From Spirochaetia bacterium (GTDB taxonomy: Bacteria > Spirochaetota > Spirochaetia > Treponematales > Treponemataceae), in contig CAAGIS010000237.1 in the NCBI GenBank assembly GCA_900769985.1, positions 1 through 20,669 on the forward strand: 20,669 nt of DNA. Direction: 5' to 3'. Positions 1-7,705 of the stretch are shown here, one piece after another. Position 1 is the stretch's first letter. Each line of letters starts with the position of its first letter. The position numbers and the translations under genes were made by a program. The notes below the pieces were generated by a model that had not been told where the DNA came from, searched no databases, and worked only from the letters and a program-made list of their open reading frames with translations.

Positions 1-714
1 ACATTCGCAGAACGCGGCAACACAATTTCTAGCAGTTCAGCAGTTCAGCAGTTCAGCAGTTCAGCAGTTCAGCAGTTCAGCAGAATAGAAGAAATTAGGC
101 TCTTGCAGTATGTATTCGGCTATGCGATTGTTCGTCTGGGCGAGATTGCAGAACTTTATGCAGGTGCTACACCTAGTACTTCGAAGTCTGAATATTGGGA
201 AAATGGAACTATACCTTGGATGAGTTCAGGGGAAGTTAATTTAGGTCAAGTGTATGATACTGAAAAGAAGATTACACAAAAGGGATTTGATAATTGTAGT
301 ACAAAGATGATTCCAGCAAATACGGTTGTTGTTGCTTTAGCAGGACAAGGTAAAACTCGTGGTACTGTTGCAATAACAAGAATTCCGTTATGCACAAATC
401 AATCTTTGTGTTCTATCGTTACTAAAGATTTTGTTGATAGTTATTTCCTTTATTTTTACTTAAAGGGACAGTATCAAAAATTAAGAAGTATATCTTCTGG
501 CGATGGAACAAGAGGTGGTTTGAATTTAAAAATGCTTAGAGAATTTGAAATAATTCTCCCTGCACTTGAAGAGCAGGAAAGAATTGTAAAAATCCTCGAC
601 CGCTTTGACAGCCTTTGCAACGATATTTCTTCAGGACTCCCTGCAGAAATCGAAGCAAGGCAAAAACAGTATGAATATTATAGGGATAAATTGCTGATGT
701 TTAAGGAAAAGTAG
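1..714 (+). CDS. hsdS: Type I restriction-modification specificity subunit, 3' part (second TRD)
   Basis: This is the C-terminal part of the DNA-recognition subunit of a type I restriction-modification complex. The frame is open from the first base (codon 1 = ACA), so the gene begins outside the window. Visible are the spacer after the first half, a second target recognition domain starting near base 136 (LGEIAELYAGATPSTSK, then IPWMSSGEVN and VVALAGQGKTRG), and the conserved C-terminal helix (LPALEEQERIVKILDRFDSL) ending YRDKLLMFKEK. The residues encoded at bases 1-15 (TFAER) resemble the very C-terminus (MFKEK), as expected if the first half ended with the same conserved region. That supports frame 1 as the real reading frame through the 8-bp repeat at 31-83. 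hsdM and the first TRD should lie upstream. hsdR follows at 1734, separated by a toxin-antitoxin insertion. A TTG at 103 could start the second half alone, but nothing shows it is used. Confidence 0.9.
   Translation, partial: TFAERGNTISSSSAVQQFSSSAVQQFSRIEEIRLLQYVFGYAIVRLGEIAELYAGATPSTSKSEYWENGTIPWMSSGEVNLGQVYDTEKKITQKGFDNCSTKMIPANTVVVALAGQGKTRGTVAITRIPLCTNQSLCSIVTKDFVDSYFLYFYLKGQYQKLRSISSGDGTRGGLNLKMLREFEIILPALEEQERIVKILDRFDSLCNDISSGLPAEIEARQKQYEYYRDKLLMFKEK
31..83. repeat. Tandem 8-bp repeat (AGCAGTTC x 6.6) inside hsdS
   Basis: There are six perfect copies of AGCAGTTC (31-78) plus AGCAG (79-83). Because 8 is not a multiple of 3, three units encode eight residues (SSSAVQQF) and any single-unit gain or loss shifts the frame. 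The present count keeps hsdS open. Loss of one unit would put translation into the frame with TAG at 96-98; gain of one would use TAG at 86-88. Both stops come right after the repeat, so slippage would cut HsdS between its two recognition halves. Confidence 0.95.
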
Positions 715-736
715 ATATAAAGTGAAGTTTTGACAT

Positions 737-773
737 TTCGATTGCTTCGGCTTTGCTCAGCAACCAGTCGAAC
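737..773. repeat. Degenerate hairpin repeat, short copy
   Basis: This stretch between hsdS and the PIN gene shares most of its sequence with the hairpin repeat at 1462-1501 (TTGCTTCGGCTTTGCTCAGC here). The right arm GCAACCAGTCGAA is intact, but the left arm has lost about four bases, so the stem is imperfect. It could act as a shared 3'-end structure for the two convergent genes, but it lacks a clear U-tract. Confidence 0.6.
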
Positions 774-775
774 CT

Positions 776-1192
776 CTAGCTTTTTAAGTTTGAAAGAAAA
801 AATTCTGGCGAATAAACAGGAATTCTAGAAAAAGCAAAATCCTTTTCATTTCTTGTTATTATGCACTCAGCATCATTATTTTTTGCAGCAGATTCAAGAA
901 CCGCATCTTCATAATCATTTATTTTTGAATACAAAGACGATTTACAGTCTGTTTCATTTACAGGAAGAACTGAAATAGAATTAAAAAGAATCTCCATAAT
1001 AGATTTTACTTTTGAAGAGTCATGAAAATATTTATGAAGAAGATAATAAATATCTGTGGCTGTATTTGAAGTTATGAAGCCTTTTATGACTTTTTGTTCA
1101 GCAAGAAGAAGAATCTGCTGTGCATTTTTGCAGTACGGCTCGCGATTTGTAAGTGCATCTATTATAATATTTGTGTCTATAACGGTTTTCAA
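776..1192 (-). CDS. PIN-domain ribonuclease toxin (VapC-like)
   Basis: This 138-residue protein has the size and layout of a single PIN domain, the RNase fold of VapC toxins. The N-terminus VIDTNIIID places the first catalytic aspartate at residue 6. Further candidate metal ligands are D47 (SNTATDIYY), D96 (DYEDAVLE) and D118 (ITRNEKDF). The start codon overlaps the stop of the upstream antitoxin gene by 4 bp (ATGA type), typical of translationally coupled toxin-antitoxin pairs. The pair runs opposite to hsdS and hsdR and sits between them, so it is probably an insertion into the restriction locus. The family call (PIN) is firm; that it cleaves RNA and is toxic is inferred from the family and the paired antitoxin. 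Confidence 0.85.
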   Translation of the reverse strand: MKTVIDTNIIIDALTNREPYCKNAQQILLLAEQKVIKGFITSNTATDIYYLLHKYFHDSSKVKSIMEILFNSISVLPVNETDCKSSLYSKINDYEDAVLESAAKNNDAECIITRNEKDFAFSRIPVYSPEFFLSNLKS

Positions 1193-1386
1193 AGGCTTTT
1201 CCTTATTCTTTCTTCTTTTGCTTCCATCAAATTCGCACTGTCAGGAAGGATTCCAAAAATTGAGCTTATGCTGCTATGAGAAGGTCTTGATTCGTTTCTT
1301 TGAATAGATACTATAAATTCAGAAATGCTGTCCAAATAACGCTCTGGAACAGTTTTTACAAGTTCAATTACAGTTTCGTATGACAT
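1189..1386 (-). CDS. Antitoxin partner of the PIN toxin
   Basis: This 65-residue protein (MSYETVIELVKTVPERYL..., ending EERIRKSL) precedes the PIN gene and overlaps it by 4 bp. The N-terminal half looks like the amphipathic helical segment of small antitoxins whose family members begin with a stretch like LVKTVPERYLDSISEF; the second half is polar and probably binds the toxin. A perfect AGGAGG (minus strand, 1392-1397) sits 5 bases before the ATG, which fixes the start. No well-defined DNA-binding motif can be named from sequence alone. The role as antitoxin rests mainly on gene order, overlap and size. Confidence 0.75.
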   Translation of the reverse strand: MSYETVIELVKTVPERYLDSISEFIVSIQRNESRPSHSSISSIFGILPDSANLMEAKEERIRKSL

Positions 1387-1461
1387 ATCAGCCTCCTGAT
1401 TCTAAATATATCACAGAAAAACTAAAAATTGAAGAAGATTTTTCTTATAACAGTCCATTAT

Positions 1462-1501
1462 TTCGACTGGTTGCTTCGACTTTGCTCAGCAATCAGTCGA
1501 A
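1462..1501. repeat. Hairpin repeat with 13-bp arms
   Basis: Left arm TTCGACTGGTTGC (1462-1474) pairs with GCAATCAGTCGAA (1489-1501), with one G-U-type mismatch, around a 14-base loop. A decayed copy lies at 737-773, so the two copies bracket the antitoxin/PIN pair. The function is unknown; it resembles dispersed palindromic units of the REP type. Confidence 0.7.
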
Positions 1502-1595
1502 CCAACTGTTGATTTTACATAAAATTTTATGCAAAATATTACATAAAGAGTTTCTTATGGTTACTTTTGCATGCAATGAAAATGGCGGGAGTTTA

Positions 1596-1715
1596 ATGGA
1601 ATATCAAGTAAAATTTCATCCAGCTGCGTTAAAAGAATTTTGTGAACTTGATGGCAGTATAAAAAGAAAGCGAGAAGATATGGAAGTTTATTCTACTGCT
1701 GCAGAAAGAATTTAA
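1596..1715 (+). pseudogene. Truncated RelE/ParE-type toxin remnant
   Basis: From the ATG at 1596 the frame reads MEYQVKFHPAALKEFCELDG then SIKRK, which matches the usual start of RelE/ParE-superfamily toxins (a first beta strand then a helix beginning with PAALKEF and a LDG turn). A GGGAG-like ribosome site precedes the ATG. After residue 25 the family pattern is lost and the frame ends at 39 residues, less than half the usual 85-100. The stop lies 18 bp before hsdR. The frame is open further upstream to 1380, but that part covers the hairpin repeat and antitoxin leader and has no protein-like pattern. I read this as a toxin gene cut by deletion next to hsdR. Confidence 0.6.
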
Positions 1716-1733
1716 TTATCAAGGAAAATAAAT

Positions 1734-4700
1734 ATGAGCACCTATAATATCATAGCCGAAACAAACGAAGCGACTGTAGTTTCAGAATATATTCCGCCTG
1801 AGCACCGTAAACGTTCTTACCAGAGCGAAGCGGATCTTGAAAAGAATTTTATTGAAGACTTATCTGAACAAGGCTATGAATATCTTGCCATTAAAACCGA
1901 AGACGACCTTGTTGAAAACCTGAAAAAGCAGATAGAAAAACTTAATCATATAACATTTAGCGAAAATGAATGGACGCGTTTCTACGGTCATTATCTTGCA
2001 AATGATACCGAAGGAATTGAAGAAAAAACTTTTACAATTCAGAGCGACTATATAAAAGTTCTTCCGCGTGATGATGGCTCAACTAAAAATATTTATCTTA
2101 TTGACAAAAAAAATATCCATAACAACTATCTGCAAGTTATAAATCAGTTTACACCGGAAGGCGGGCGGTATGCTAACCGATATGATGTAACAATTCTTGT
2201 AAACGGACTTCCTTTGGTTCATTGTGAATTAAAAAGACGCGGTGTAAATATTCGTGAAGCGTTCAATCAAATTCGCCGTTATAACCGTGACAGCTTCTGG
2301 GCAGATGCCGGGCTTTTTCAGTTCATCCAGATTTTCATTATCTCTAACGGAACAAACACAAAGTATTTTTCAAATACTACTCGTGAAGCTAGCATAAAAG
2401 AAAAGACTTGCAAAAAGGGAAGCGGAAAAAAAACAAGTAACTCTTATGAATTTACTTCTTATTGGGCAGATGCTAACAATAAAATCATAAATGACCTTGA
2501 AGATTTTACCCGCACTTTCCTTGCAAAACATACAATCTTAAATATCCTTACAAAGTATTGTGTCTTTGATACAAATAATACTCTTCTTGTAATGCGGCCT
2601 TATCAGATTGCAGCTACAGAGCGAATTTTGAATAAGATTCTTGTTTCAAGCAACTATCACAAAGAAGGCACGATTGAAGCAGGCGGTTTTATCTGGCACA
2701 CGACCGGAAGCGGCAAGACGCTTACAAGTTTTAAGACTGCGATTCTTGCAAGCCAGATGGACTGTATCGACAAAGTTTTGTTTGTTGTAGACCGCAAAGA
2801 CTTAGACTACCAGACGATGAAGGAATACGACCGCTTCCAAAAGGATGCGGCTAACTCAAACAAGTCTGTTGCCATCCTCAAAAAACAGCTTGAAGATGAT
2901 AACTGTAAGATTATCATTACTACAATCCAGAAGCTTGGAATTTTCATCAAAAAGAATAAAGGTCATCCGATTTTTCAAAGTCATATAGTTATGATTTTTG
3001 ATGAATGTCATCGCTCACAGTTTGGCGATTTGCATAAGGATATTGTAAAGAGCTTTAAAAAGTTCCACCTGTTCGGTTTTACGGGAACTCCAATTTTCCA
3101 GAAAAACGCAGGTGCAAACGGTACGGGCGGAATAAGAACTACAGACCAGGCCTTTGGTGAAAAGCTCCATACTTATACAATTGTAGATGCAATCAACGAC
3201 CACAATGTTCTGCCTTTCCGTATTGATTATATTAAAACCATCAGAATGAAAGATGGTGTAAAAGACAAAGACGTCGCCGGAATAGATAAAGAAAATGCAC
3301 TTTCCGCTCCTGAGCGAATTTCTGCTGTTGTCTCTTACATAATCGAACACTTCGACCAGAAAACAAAACGCAATACTCACGGCGGTGTGTATGAGTTCAA
3401 GGCTCTTACAAATATTGCTGAAAGTGCAACAGCAAGAGACAGGGGAAGCGTTAAGGAACAGAAAGAACTAAAACATATCTCTGGCTTTAATTCCATGTTC
3501 TGTGTTCAGTCCATAGATACGGCCATCAAATATTATGCCGAGTTCAAAAAACAGATTTCCGAACACCCGGAATGCGGCTTAAAAGTCGGAATGATATACA
3601 GCTTTGGAGCTAATGAGGCAGAAGATGAAAACGGCTTTGTTGATGATGAAAACTCTGACGATACAGCTGGTCTTGACGTTGTAAGCCGAGATTACCTTGA
3701 AAGTGCTATCAAAGATTATAATGCACTTTTCCATACGGATTATGACACATCTTCCGATAAGTTCCAGAACTATTACAAAGATGTATCGCTCCGCATGAAA
3801 AACAAGGAACTTGATATTCTTATCGTTGTAAATATGTTCCTTACAGGCTTTGATGCCACAACTTTGAATACGCTCTGGGTAGACAAAAATCTTAAGATGC
3901 ATGGTCTGATTCAGGCTTACAGCCGTACAAACCGTATTTTGAATTCAATCAAGACATTCGGAAATATTGTCTGCTTCCGTGACTTATCTGAAAAAACAGA
4001 TGAAGCGATTGCTCTGTTCGGCGATAAAAATGCTAAAGGAACAATTCTTTTGCGTAGTTTTGATGATTACTATAACGGCTTTACTGACGAAAAAGACAAG
4101 TATCATAAAGGCTATACCGAACTTGTGGACGAACTTCTTACAAAGTTTCCTCTTGATGGCTTCAAAAACAATGTAATTACTCAAGAAGTTAAGAAAGACT
4201 TCGTAATGCTTTACGGTGCAATTCTCCGTATGCGTAACATTCTTACAACATTCGACCAGTTCGATGGTGACACACTTCTTGAAATAAACGATTTGCAGGA
4301 TTACCAGAGTCATTACATAGACATTCATGATGAAATCAGACCAGATGAAAAAGCTGAAAAAGAAAACATAAATGATGATATTGTCTTTGAAATGGAACTT
4401 ATCAAACAAGTTGATATAAACATCGATTATATCTTAATGCTTGTTGCAAAATACCATGATTCTAACTGCAAGAATTCAGAAATTCTTGTAGACATCAAAA
4501 AGGCTATTGGTGGTAGTATTGAACTTAGAAGCAAAAAACAACTTATCGAAGACTTTATTGCTCAGATAAATACTTCAACCGATGTTCAAAAAGACTGGCA
4601 GAGCTACATTGCCAAAAAGCGGGAAGAAGAACTTTCTGCAATTATCACGGAACAAAAACTAAAACCAGAGGAAACTCGTACATTCATTGAAAATTCATTC

Positions 4701-4847
4701 CGCGACGGAAACTTGCGTACAACAGGAACAGACATTGATAAAATTCTTCCGGCAGTTTCAAGATTCGGCGGTGGCAACAGAAGCGAAGTCAAAAAGATTG
4801 TTATTGAACGACTTACAGAATTCTTTGAAAAGTATTTCGGTGTGTAA
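1734..4847 (+). CDS. hsdR: Type I restriction endonuclease subunit R (EcoR124I-like)
   Basis: HsdR is the motor and nuclease subunit of the type I complex: it translocates DNA using ATP and cuts it far from the recognition site. The 1037-residue length is nearly that of EcoR124I HsdR (1038), the type IC reference. The N-terminal nuclease core shows D151 (RYDVTILVNG), E165 and K167 (HCELKRRG), the same positions as the known catalytic residues of EcoR124I. The helicase core follows: Walker A HTTGSGKT near residues 322-329, DECH at 423-426, GFTGTP at 448-453, and the motif VI-like QAYSRTNRI near 725. The start has an AAGGA site about 10 bases upstream. The gene looks intact and active. It belongs with hsdS at the window start, despite the toxin-antitoxin insertion between them. 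Confidence 0.95.
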   Translation: MSTYNIIAETNEATVVSEYIPPEHRKRSYQSEADLEKNFIEDLSEQGYEYLAIKTEDDLVENLKKQIEKLNHITFSENEWTRFYGHYLANDTEGIEEKTFTIQSDYIKVLPRDDGSTKNIYLIDKKNIHNNYLQVINQFTPEGGRYANRYDVTILVNGLPLVHCELKRRGVNIREAFNQIRRYNRDSFWADAGLFQFIQIFIISNGTNTKYFSNTTREASIKEKTCKKGSGKKTSNSYEFTSYWADANNKIINDLEDFTRTFLAKHTILNILTKYCVFDTNNTLLVMRPYQIAATERILNKILVSSNYHKEGTIEAGGFIWHTTGSGKTLTSFKTAILASQMDCIDKVLFVVDRKDLDYQTMKEYDRFQKDAANSNKSVAILKKQLEDDNCKIIITTIQKLGIFIKKNKGHPIFQSHIVMIFDECHRSQFGDLHKDIVKSFKKFHLFGFTGTPIFQKNAGANGTGGIRTTDQAFGEKLHTYTIVDAINDHNVLPFRIDYIKTIRMKDGVKDKDVAGIDKENALSAPERISAVVSYIIEHFDQKTKRNTHGGVYEFKALTNIAESATARDRGSVKEQKELKHISGFNSMFCVQSIDTAIKYYAEFKKQISEHPECGLKVGMIYSFGANEAEDENGFVDDENSDDTAGLDVVSRDYLESAIKDYNALFHTDYDTSSDKFQNYYKDVSLRMKNKELDILIVVNMFLTGFDATTLNTLWVDKNLKMHGLIQAYSRTNRILNSIKTFGNIVCFRDLSEKTDEAIALFGDKNAKGTILLRSFDDYYNGFTDEKDKYHKGYTELVDELLTKFPLDGFKNNVITQEVKKDFVMLYGAILRMRNILTTFDQFDGDTLLEINDLQDYQSHYIDIHDEIRPDEKAEKENINDDIVFEMELIKQVDINIDYILMLVAKYHDSNCKNSEILVDIKKAIGGSIELRSKKQLIEDFIAQINTSTDVQKDWQSYIAKKREEELSAIITEQKLKPEETRTFIENSFRDGNLRTTGTDIDKILPAVSRFGGGNRSEVKKIVIERLTEFFEKYFGV

Positions 4848-4875
4848 TAGAAGAGGAGATTGTCTAAAAAATAAT

Positions 4876-4947
4876 GTCATGCTGAGACCTATAAATGAGA
4901 TTCTTCGACGGGCTCAGAATGAGATTCCGAAACAAGTTCGGAATGAC
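4876..4947. repeat. Interspersed composite palindromic repeat, divergent copy
   Basis: The head GTCATGCTGAG and tail GATTCCGAAACAAGTTCGG...GAC match the ends of the 80-bp composite repeats at 11257-11336 and 12778-12857, but the centre differs. The tail contains a palindrome, ATTCCGAA (4924-4931) with TTCGGAAT (4937-4944). Partial extra copies of the GTGACATTTT/GAGATT theme follow to about 4995. It lies just after hsdR and may serve as its 3' hairpin. Confidence 0.65.
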
Positions 4948-5071
4948 ATTTTAGCTGTTCGTGGTGACATTTTGAGCGTTCGGGATGAGATTTGTGAGGG
5001 TTATTGAAACTTAGTTTTCTATAAGATTTTACTTTATTTTTAAAATATAGATATTAATTTTTTTTAATCTG

Positions 5072-5080
5072 TGTTATAAT
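5072..5080 (+). promoter_or_regulatory. Extended -10 promoter of the EAL-domain gene
   Basis: TGT-TATAAT (5072-5080) is a textbook extended -10 element (TG-N-TATAAT). No good -35 is visible, which is tolerable for extended -10 promoters. Transcription would start near 5087, exactly at the GTG start codon, so the mRNA may be leaderless. Confidence 0.55.
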
Positions 5081-5086
5081 GTTTTT

Positions 5087-6760
5087 GTGCTAACCGAATT
5101 AAATAAAGAATTTCACGAGTCAGAAGAGCATACGCTTTTTATAATTGGAACGAACGGCGAAGAACGCCAGAGTTTAATCGATTTTTTTCAGTCAGAATAT
5201 AAAATAATCACTGATTCTGCAAAAAACGGTGTCGATGTTTTAATAGAAAACCGTAAAAAAATCTGCGCGATTTTAATCGATGTTGAAGATACTTTCAAAG
5301 ATGCTTTCGATTTGTTGGAAATCATCAAGAACGATTCAGATTTTTCAAACATTCCGGTGATTGTAATTGCGAACACTGATTCTGTTGAATATGCAGAAAA
5401 ATGTTTTTCACTCGGAGTTTCAGATTTTCTTGTCCGTCCGTTTAATTTAAAACTTTGTGCTGTCCGGCTTCGTAATCTCGTAAAAATGAACGAAATGAAA
5501 GAGGTCCTGCACGAACTTGCACGGGATGAACTTACGCTTCTTTTCACAAAACAGTCGTTTATTCACCGTGCAAACGATAAAATCAAAAAGCACCCGAACA
5601 CCGAATTCGGAATTTTGGGAATCGAGTTTGAAAATTTTAAAATCACGAACAGTCAGTATGGTCAGGAAAAATGCGATGAATATCTTGCTTACATCGGCCG
5701 CCAGATTCGTGAAATAATTTCAACAGGAATTCCGGGCCGTTACAGCGGGGATCAGTTTGTAGTTCTTTTTGAATTAAATTACGCTTTCGACGAAAATTAT
5801 GTAGAAAAAATGATTGACATTCTAAAAAAGAATTCTCCAATTCCAACTCAGGTTATAAAATTCGGTTTTTATTCTCCAATCGACCCTTCTGTTCCAATTG
5901 TAAATTGCTGCGATCGAGCATTTCTTGCAATAAAAGAAATTAAAGGCCTTTACGAAAAAAGAATTGCTTTTTACGACGAACGCATAAATCAGCAGTTAAT
6001 TCACGAACAGAAAATTCAGATTTCAATGGAATCTTCTCTGCAAAACGGCGAATTTCAGGTTTACTATCAGCCAAAACACGATTCACAAACTGGAAAAATT
6101 GCAGGTGCAGAGGCATTAATTCGCTGGATTCATCCTGAATACGGTTTTATGTCGCCTGGTCAGTTTATTCCGCTGTTTGAAAAAAACGGTTTCATTTCAA
6201 AAGTTGATGCTTATGTTTTAAAGCGCGTATGTGAAGATTTGAGCCGATGGCAAAAAGATGGAATTACTGTTGTGCCGATTTCAATAAATGTTTCTCGCAG
6301 GGATTATTTTGTTGATGGCTGGTTTGATAATCAGTTAAAAACAATTGACAGTTACAAAATCGACCACAATCTGATTCACCTTGAAGTTACGGAATCCCTT
6401 TACTGCGAGCAGACTGATTTAATCATTCAGCAGGTGTCAAAAGCCCAAAATCTCGGCTACAAAATTGAGATGGACGACTTTGGTTCAGGATATTCTTCTC
6501 TTGGAATGCTTGCAACTTTTCCGCTTGATGTTATAAAACTCGACATTAGTTTTGTCCGCCAGCTGGAAGTAAATGAAATCGTCGTTGAAAGCATTATCAA
6601 AATGGCTCATAGGCTGAATTTTACTACGGTTGCAGAAGGTGTAGAAACAGAAGAGCAGGTGAAAGTTTTAAAAAGCCTCGGATGCGATTTAATTCAGGGC
6701 TATTACTATTCAAAACCTCTTCCTGCAAAAGACTTTGAAGAATATTTACGCCGGCAATAA
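5087..6760 (+). CDS. Receiver-like / degenerate GGDEF / EAL protein, likely c-di-GMP phosphodiesterase
   Basis: Three domains in order. Residues 15-135 have the receiver fold with a possible phosphoacceptor D65 (AILIDVED), but the usual N-terminal acidic pair is replaced (GTNGEE) and the conserved lysine is R117 (FLVRPFN), so phosphorylation is doubtful. Residues 140-300 are a GGDEF-like domain whose signature reads SGDQF (220-224), which should not make c-di-GMP. Residues 308-557 are a full EAL domain: EALIRW at 342-347, N401, E433, DDFGSGYSSLG at 463-473, K484, E517 and QGYYYSKPLP, the metal- and substrate-binding set of active c-di-GMP phosphodiesterases. The start is GTG; no ribosome binding site is visible and a -10 box lies 7 bp upstream. 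It is monocistronic. No membrane segment is seen, so it is cytoplasmic. Predicted role: lowering c-di-GMP, with the front domains as input modules. Confidence 0.88.
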   Translation: MLTELNKEFHESEEHTLFIIGTNGEERQSLIDFFQSEYKIITDSAKNGVDVLIENRKKICAILIDVEDTFKDAFDLLEIIKNDSDFSNIPVIVIANTDSVEYAEKCFSLGVSDFLVRPFNLKLCAVRLRNLVKMNEMKEVLHELARDELTLLFTKQSFIHRANDKIKKHPNTEFGILGIEFENFKITNSQYGQEKCDEYLAYIGRQIREIISTGIPGRYSGDQFVVLFELNYAFDENYVEKMIDILKKNSPIPTQVIKFGFYSPIDPSVPIVNCCDRAFLAIKEIKGLYEKRIAFYDERINQQLIHEQKIQISMESSLQNGEFQVYYQPKHDSQTGKIAGAEALIRWIHPEYGFMSPGQFIPLFEKNGFISKVDAYVLKRVCEDLSRWQKDGITVVPISINVSRRDYFVDGWFDNQLKTIDSYKIDHNLIHLEVTESLYCEQTDLIIQQVSKAQNLGYKIEMDDFGSGYSSLGMLATFPLDVIKLDISFVRQLEVNEIVVESIIKMAHRLNFTTVAEGVETEEQVKVLKSLGCDLIQGYYYSKPLPAKDFEEYLRRQ

Positions 6761-6790
6761 CATTGTCATATTCCTTTGTAAAATATCTAA

Positions 6791-6819
6791 TTGCACAATA
6801 GCGTGTTTTTCTCTATAAT
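6791..6819 (+). promoter_or_regulatory. Promoter of the amino acid ABC transporter operon
   Basis: TTGCAC (6791-6796) and TATAAT (6814-6819) are separated by exactly 17 bp. Predicted start is near 6826, giving a leader of about 44 nt before the ATG at 6870. It is the best sigma-70 type promoter match seen upstream of this operon. Confidence 0.75.
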
Positions 6820-6869
6820 AAGTCAATCTGCATTTTTTGCGGAATTTCTTATTTTTATCGGAGGCTAAA

Positions 6870-7670
6870 ATGAAAAAGCTGACTTTAGTAGCAGGTATTT
6901 GTATGCTTGCATGTGCTTTTATGGGCTGTTCTAAAAAAACAGAAAAAGGAGAATTCACTGTTCAAAAGGGCAAATTGACAATCGGTATGGAAATCGGTTA
7001 TCCGCCATTTGAATATTATGCAGAAGACGGAAAAACTCCTGTAGGGTTCGATGTTGAACTCGGAACAGAAATTGCAAAACGCCTTAACCTTGATGCAGAA
7101 TTTATCGACACTGCATGGGACGGAATTTTCGCCGGATTAAATACAGAACGATATGATGTTGTAATTTCAGCAGCAACAATCACACCGGAACGAGTTGAAA
7201 ACTTCCTTTTCTCTAATCCTTACATCGGAAACGGTCAGGCAATCATCGTAAGAAAAGATTCTGACCTTAAAATCAATCAGTTCTCTGATCTTCAGGGATT
7301 AAAAGTAGGCTATCAGGCAGAAACAACTTCTGATATTTATACAAAAAAACATTCAGCAGGTCAGTTTAAATACATCGAAAACGCTTATGACAAAGTTATG
7401 AACGCTTACGATGACCTTCGCCTTAAAAGAATCGATGCAGTTGTAAGCGACGATCTTGTTGCTGTAAGTTACCTCGCTCCAGAAGATTCTCCATTTAAAA
7501 GAGTGTGGGGCGGAACTCCAGACGAATACTTCGGAATCTGTATGAAAAATGACAATACTGTTCTTCAGGAAAAAATCAATGCCGCTTTGGAAGACATGAA
7601 AGCTGACGGAACTCTAAAATCAATTTACATAAAAATCTTCGGAATGGATTTGTCATCAAGCATTCAGTAA
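6870..7670 (+). CDS. Amino acid ABC transporter substrate-binding lipoprotein
   Basis: This 266-residue periplasmic binding protein belongs to the family-3 solute-binding proteins for polar amino acids and related compounds. The start at 6870 is chosen because GGAGG (6860-6864) is properly spaced; an upstream in-frame extension has no such site. A signal peptide (MKKLTLVAGICMLACAFMGC) ends in a lipobox with C20; the residues before Cys (FMG) are relaxed, as in spirochaetal lipoproteins. The mature part has family hallmarks: IGYPPFEYY, GFDVELGTEIAKRL, DGIFAGL, ISAATITPERVENFLFS, and a C-terminal DGTLKSIYIKIFG. It should capture substrate outside the membrane and deliver it to the permease encoded 35 bp downstream. 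Which amino acid is bound cannot be read from the sequence. Confidence 0.9.
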   Translation: MKKLTLVAGICMLACAFMGCSKKTEKGEFTVQKGKLTIGMEIGYPPFEYYAEDGKTPVGFDVELGTEIAKRLNLDAEFIDTAWDGIFAGLNTERYDVVISAATITPERVENFLFSNPYIGNGQAIIVRKDSDLKINQFSDLQGLKVGYQAETTSDIYTKKHSAGQFKYIENAYDKVMNAYDDLRLKRIDAVVSDDLVAVSYLAPEDSPFKRVWGGTPDEYFGICMKNDNTVLQEKINAALEDMKADGTLKSIYIKIFGMDLSSSIQ

Positions 7671-7705
7671 CATATTTTACTTTTTAATAGAAAGGACTTG
7701 CATTT

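Noticed and set aside
1380..1595. Upstream extension of the RelE-like frame (would give a 111-residue protein)
   Set aside because: It runs over the antitoxin ribosome site and the hairpin repeat and has no protein-like pattern; only the part from 1596 resembles a family.
3015..4409. Three minus-strand open frames of 107-141 codons inside hsdR
   Set aside because: They are antisense to an intact, motif-complete hsdR, have no ribosome sites and low-complexity hydrophobic translations.
4687..5007. Plus-strand frame of 106 codons across the hsdR end and the repeat after it
   Set aside because: The first half overlaps hsdR out of frame and the second half is translated repeat DNA.
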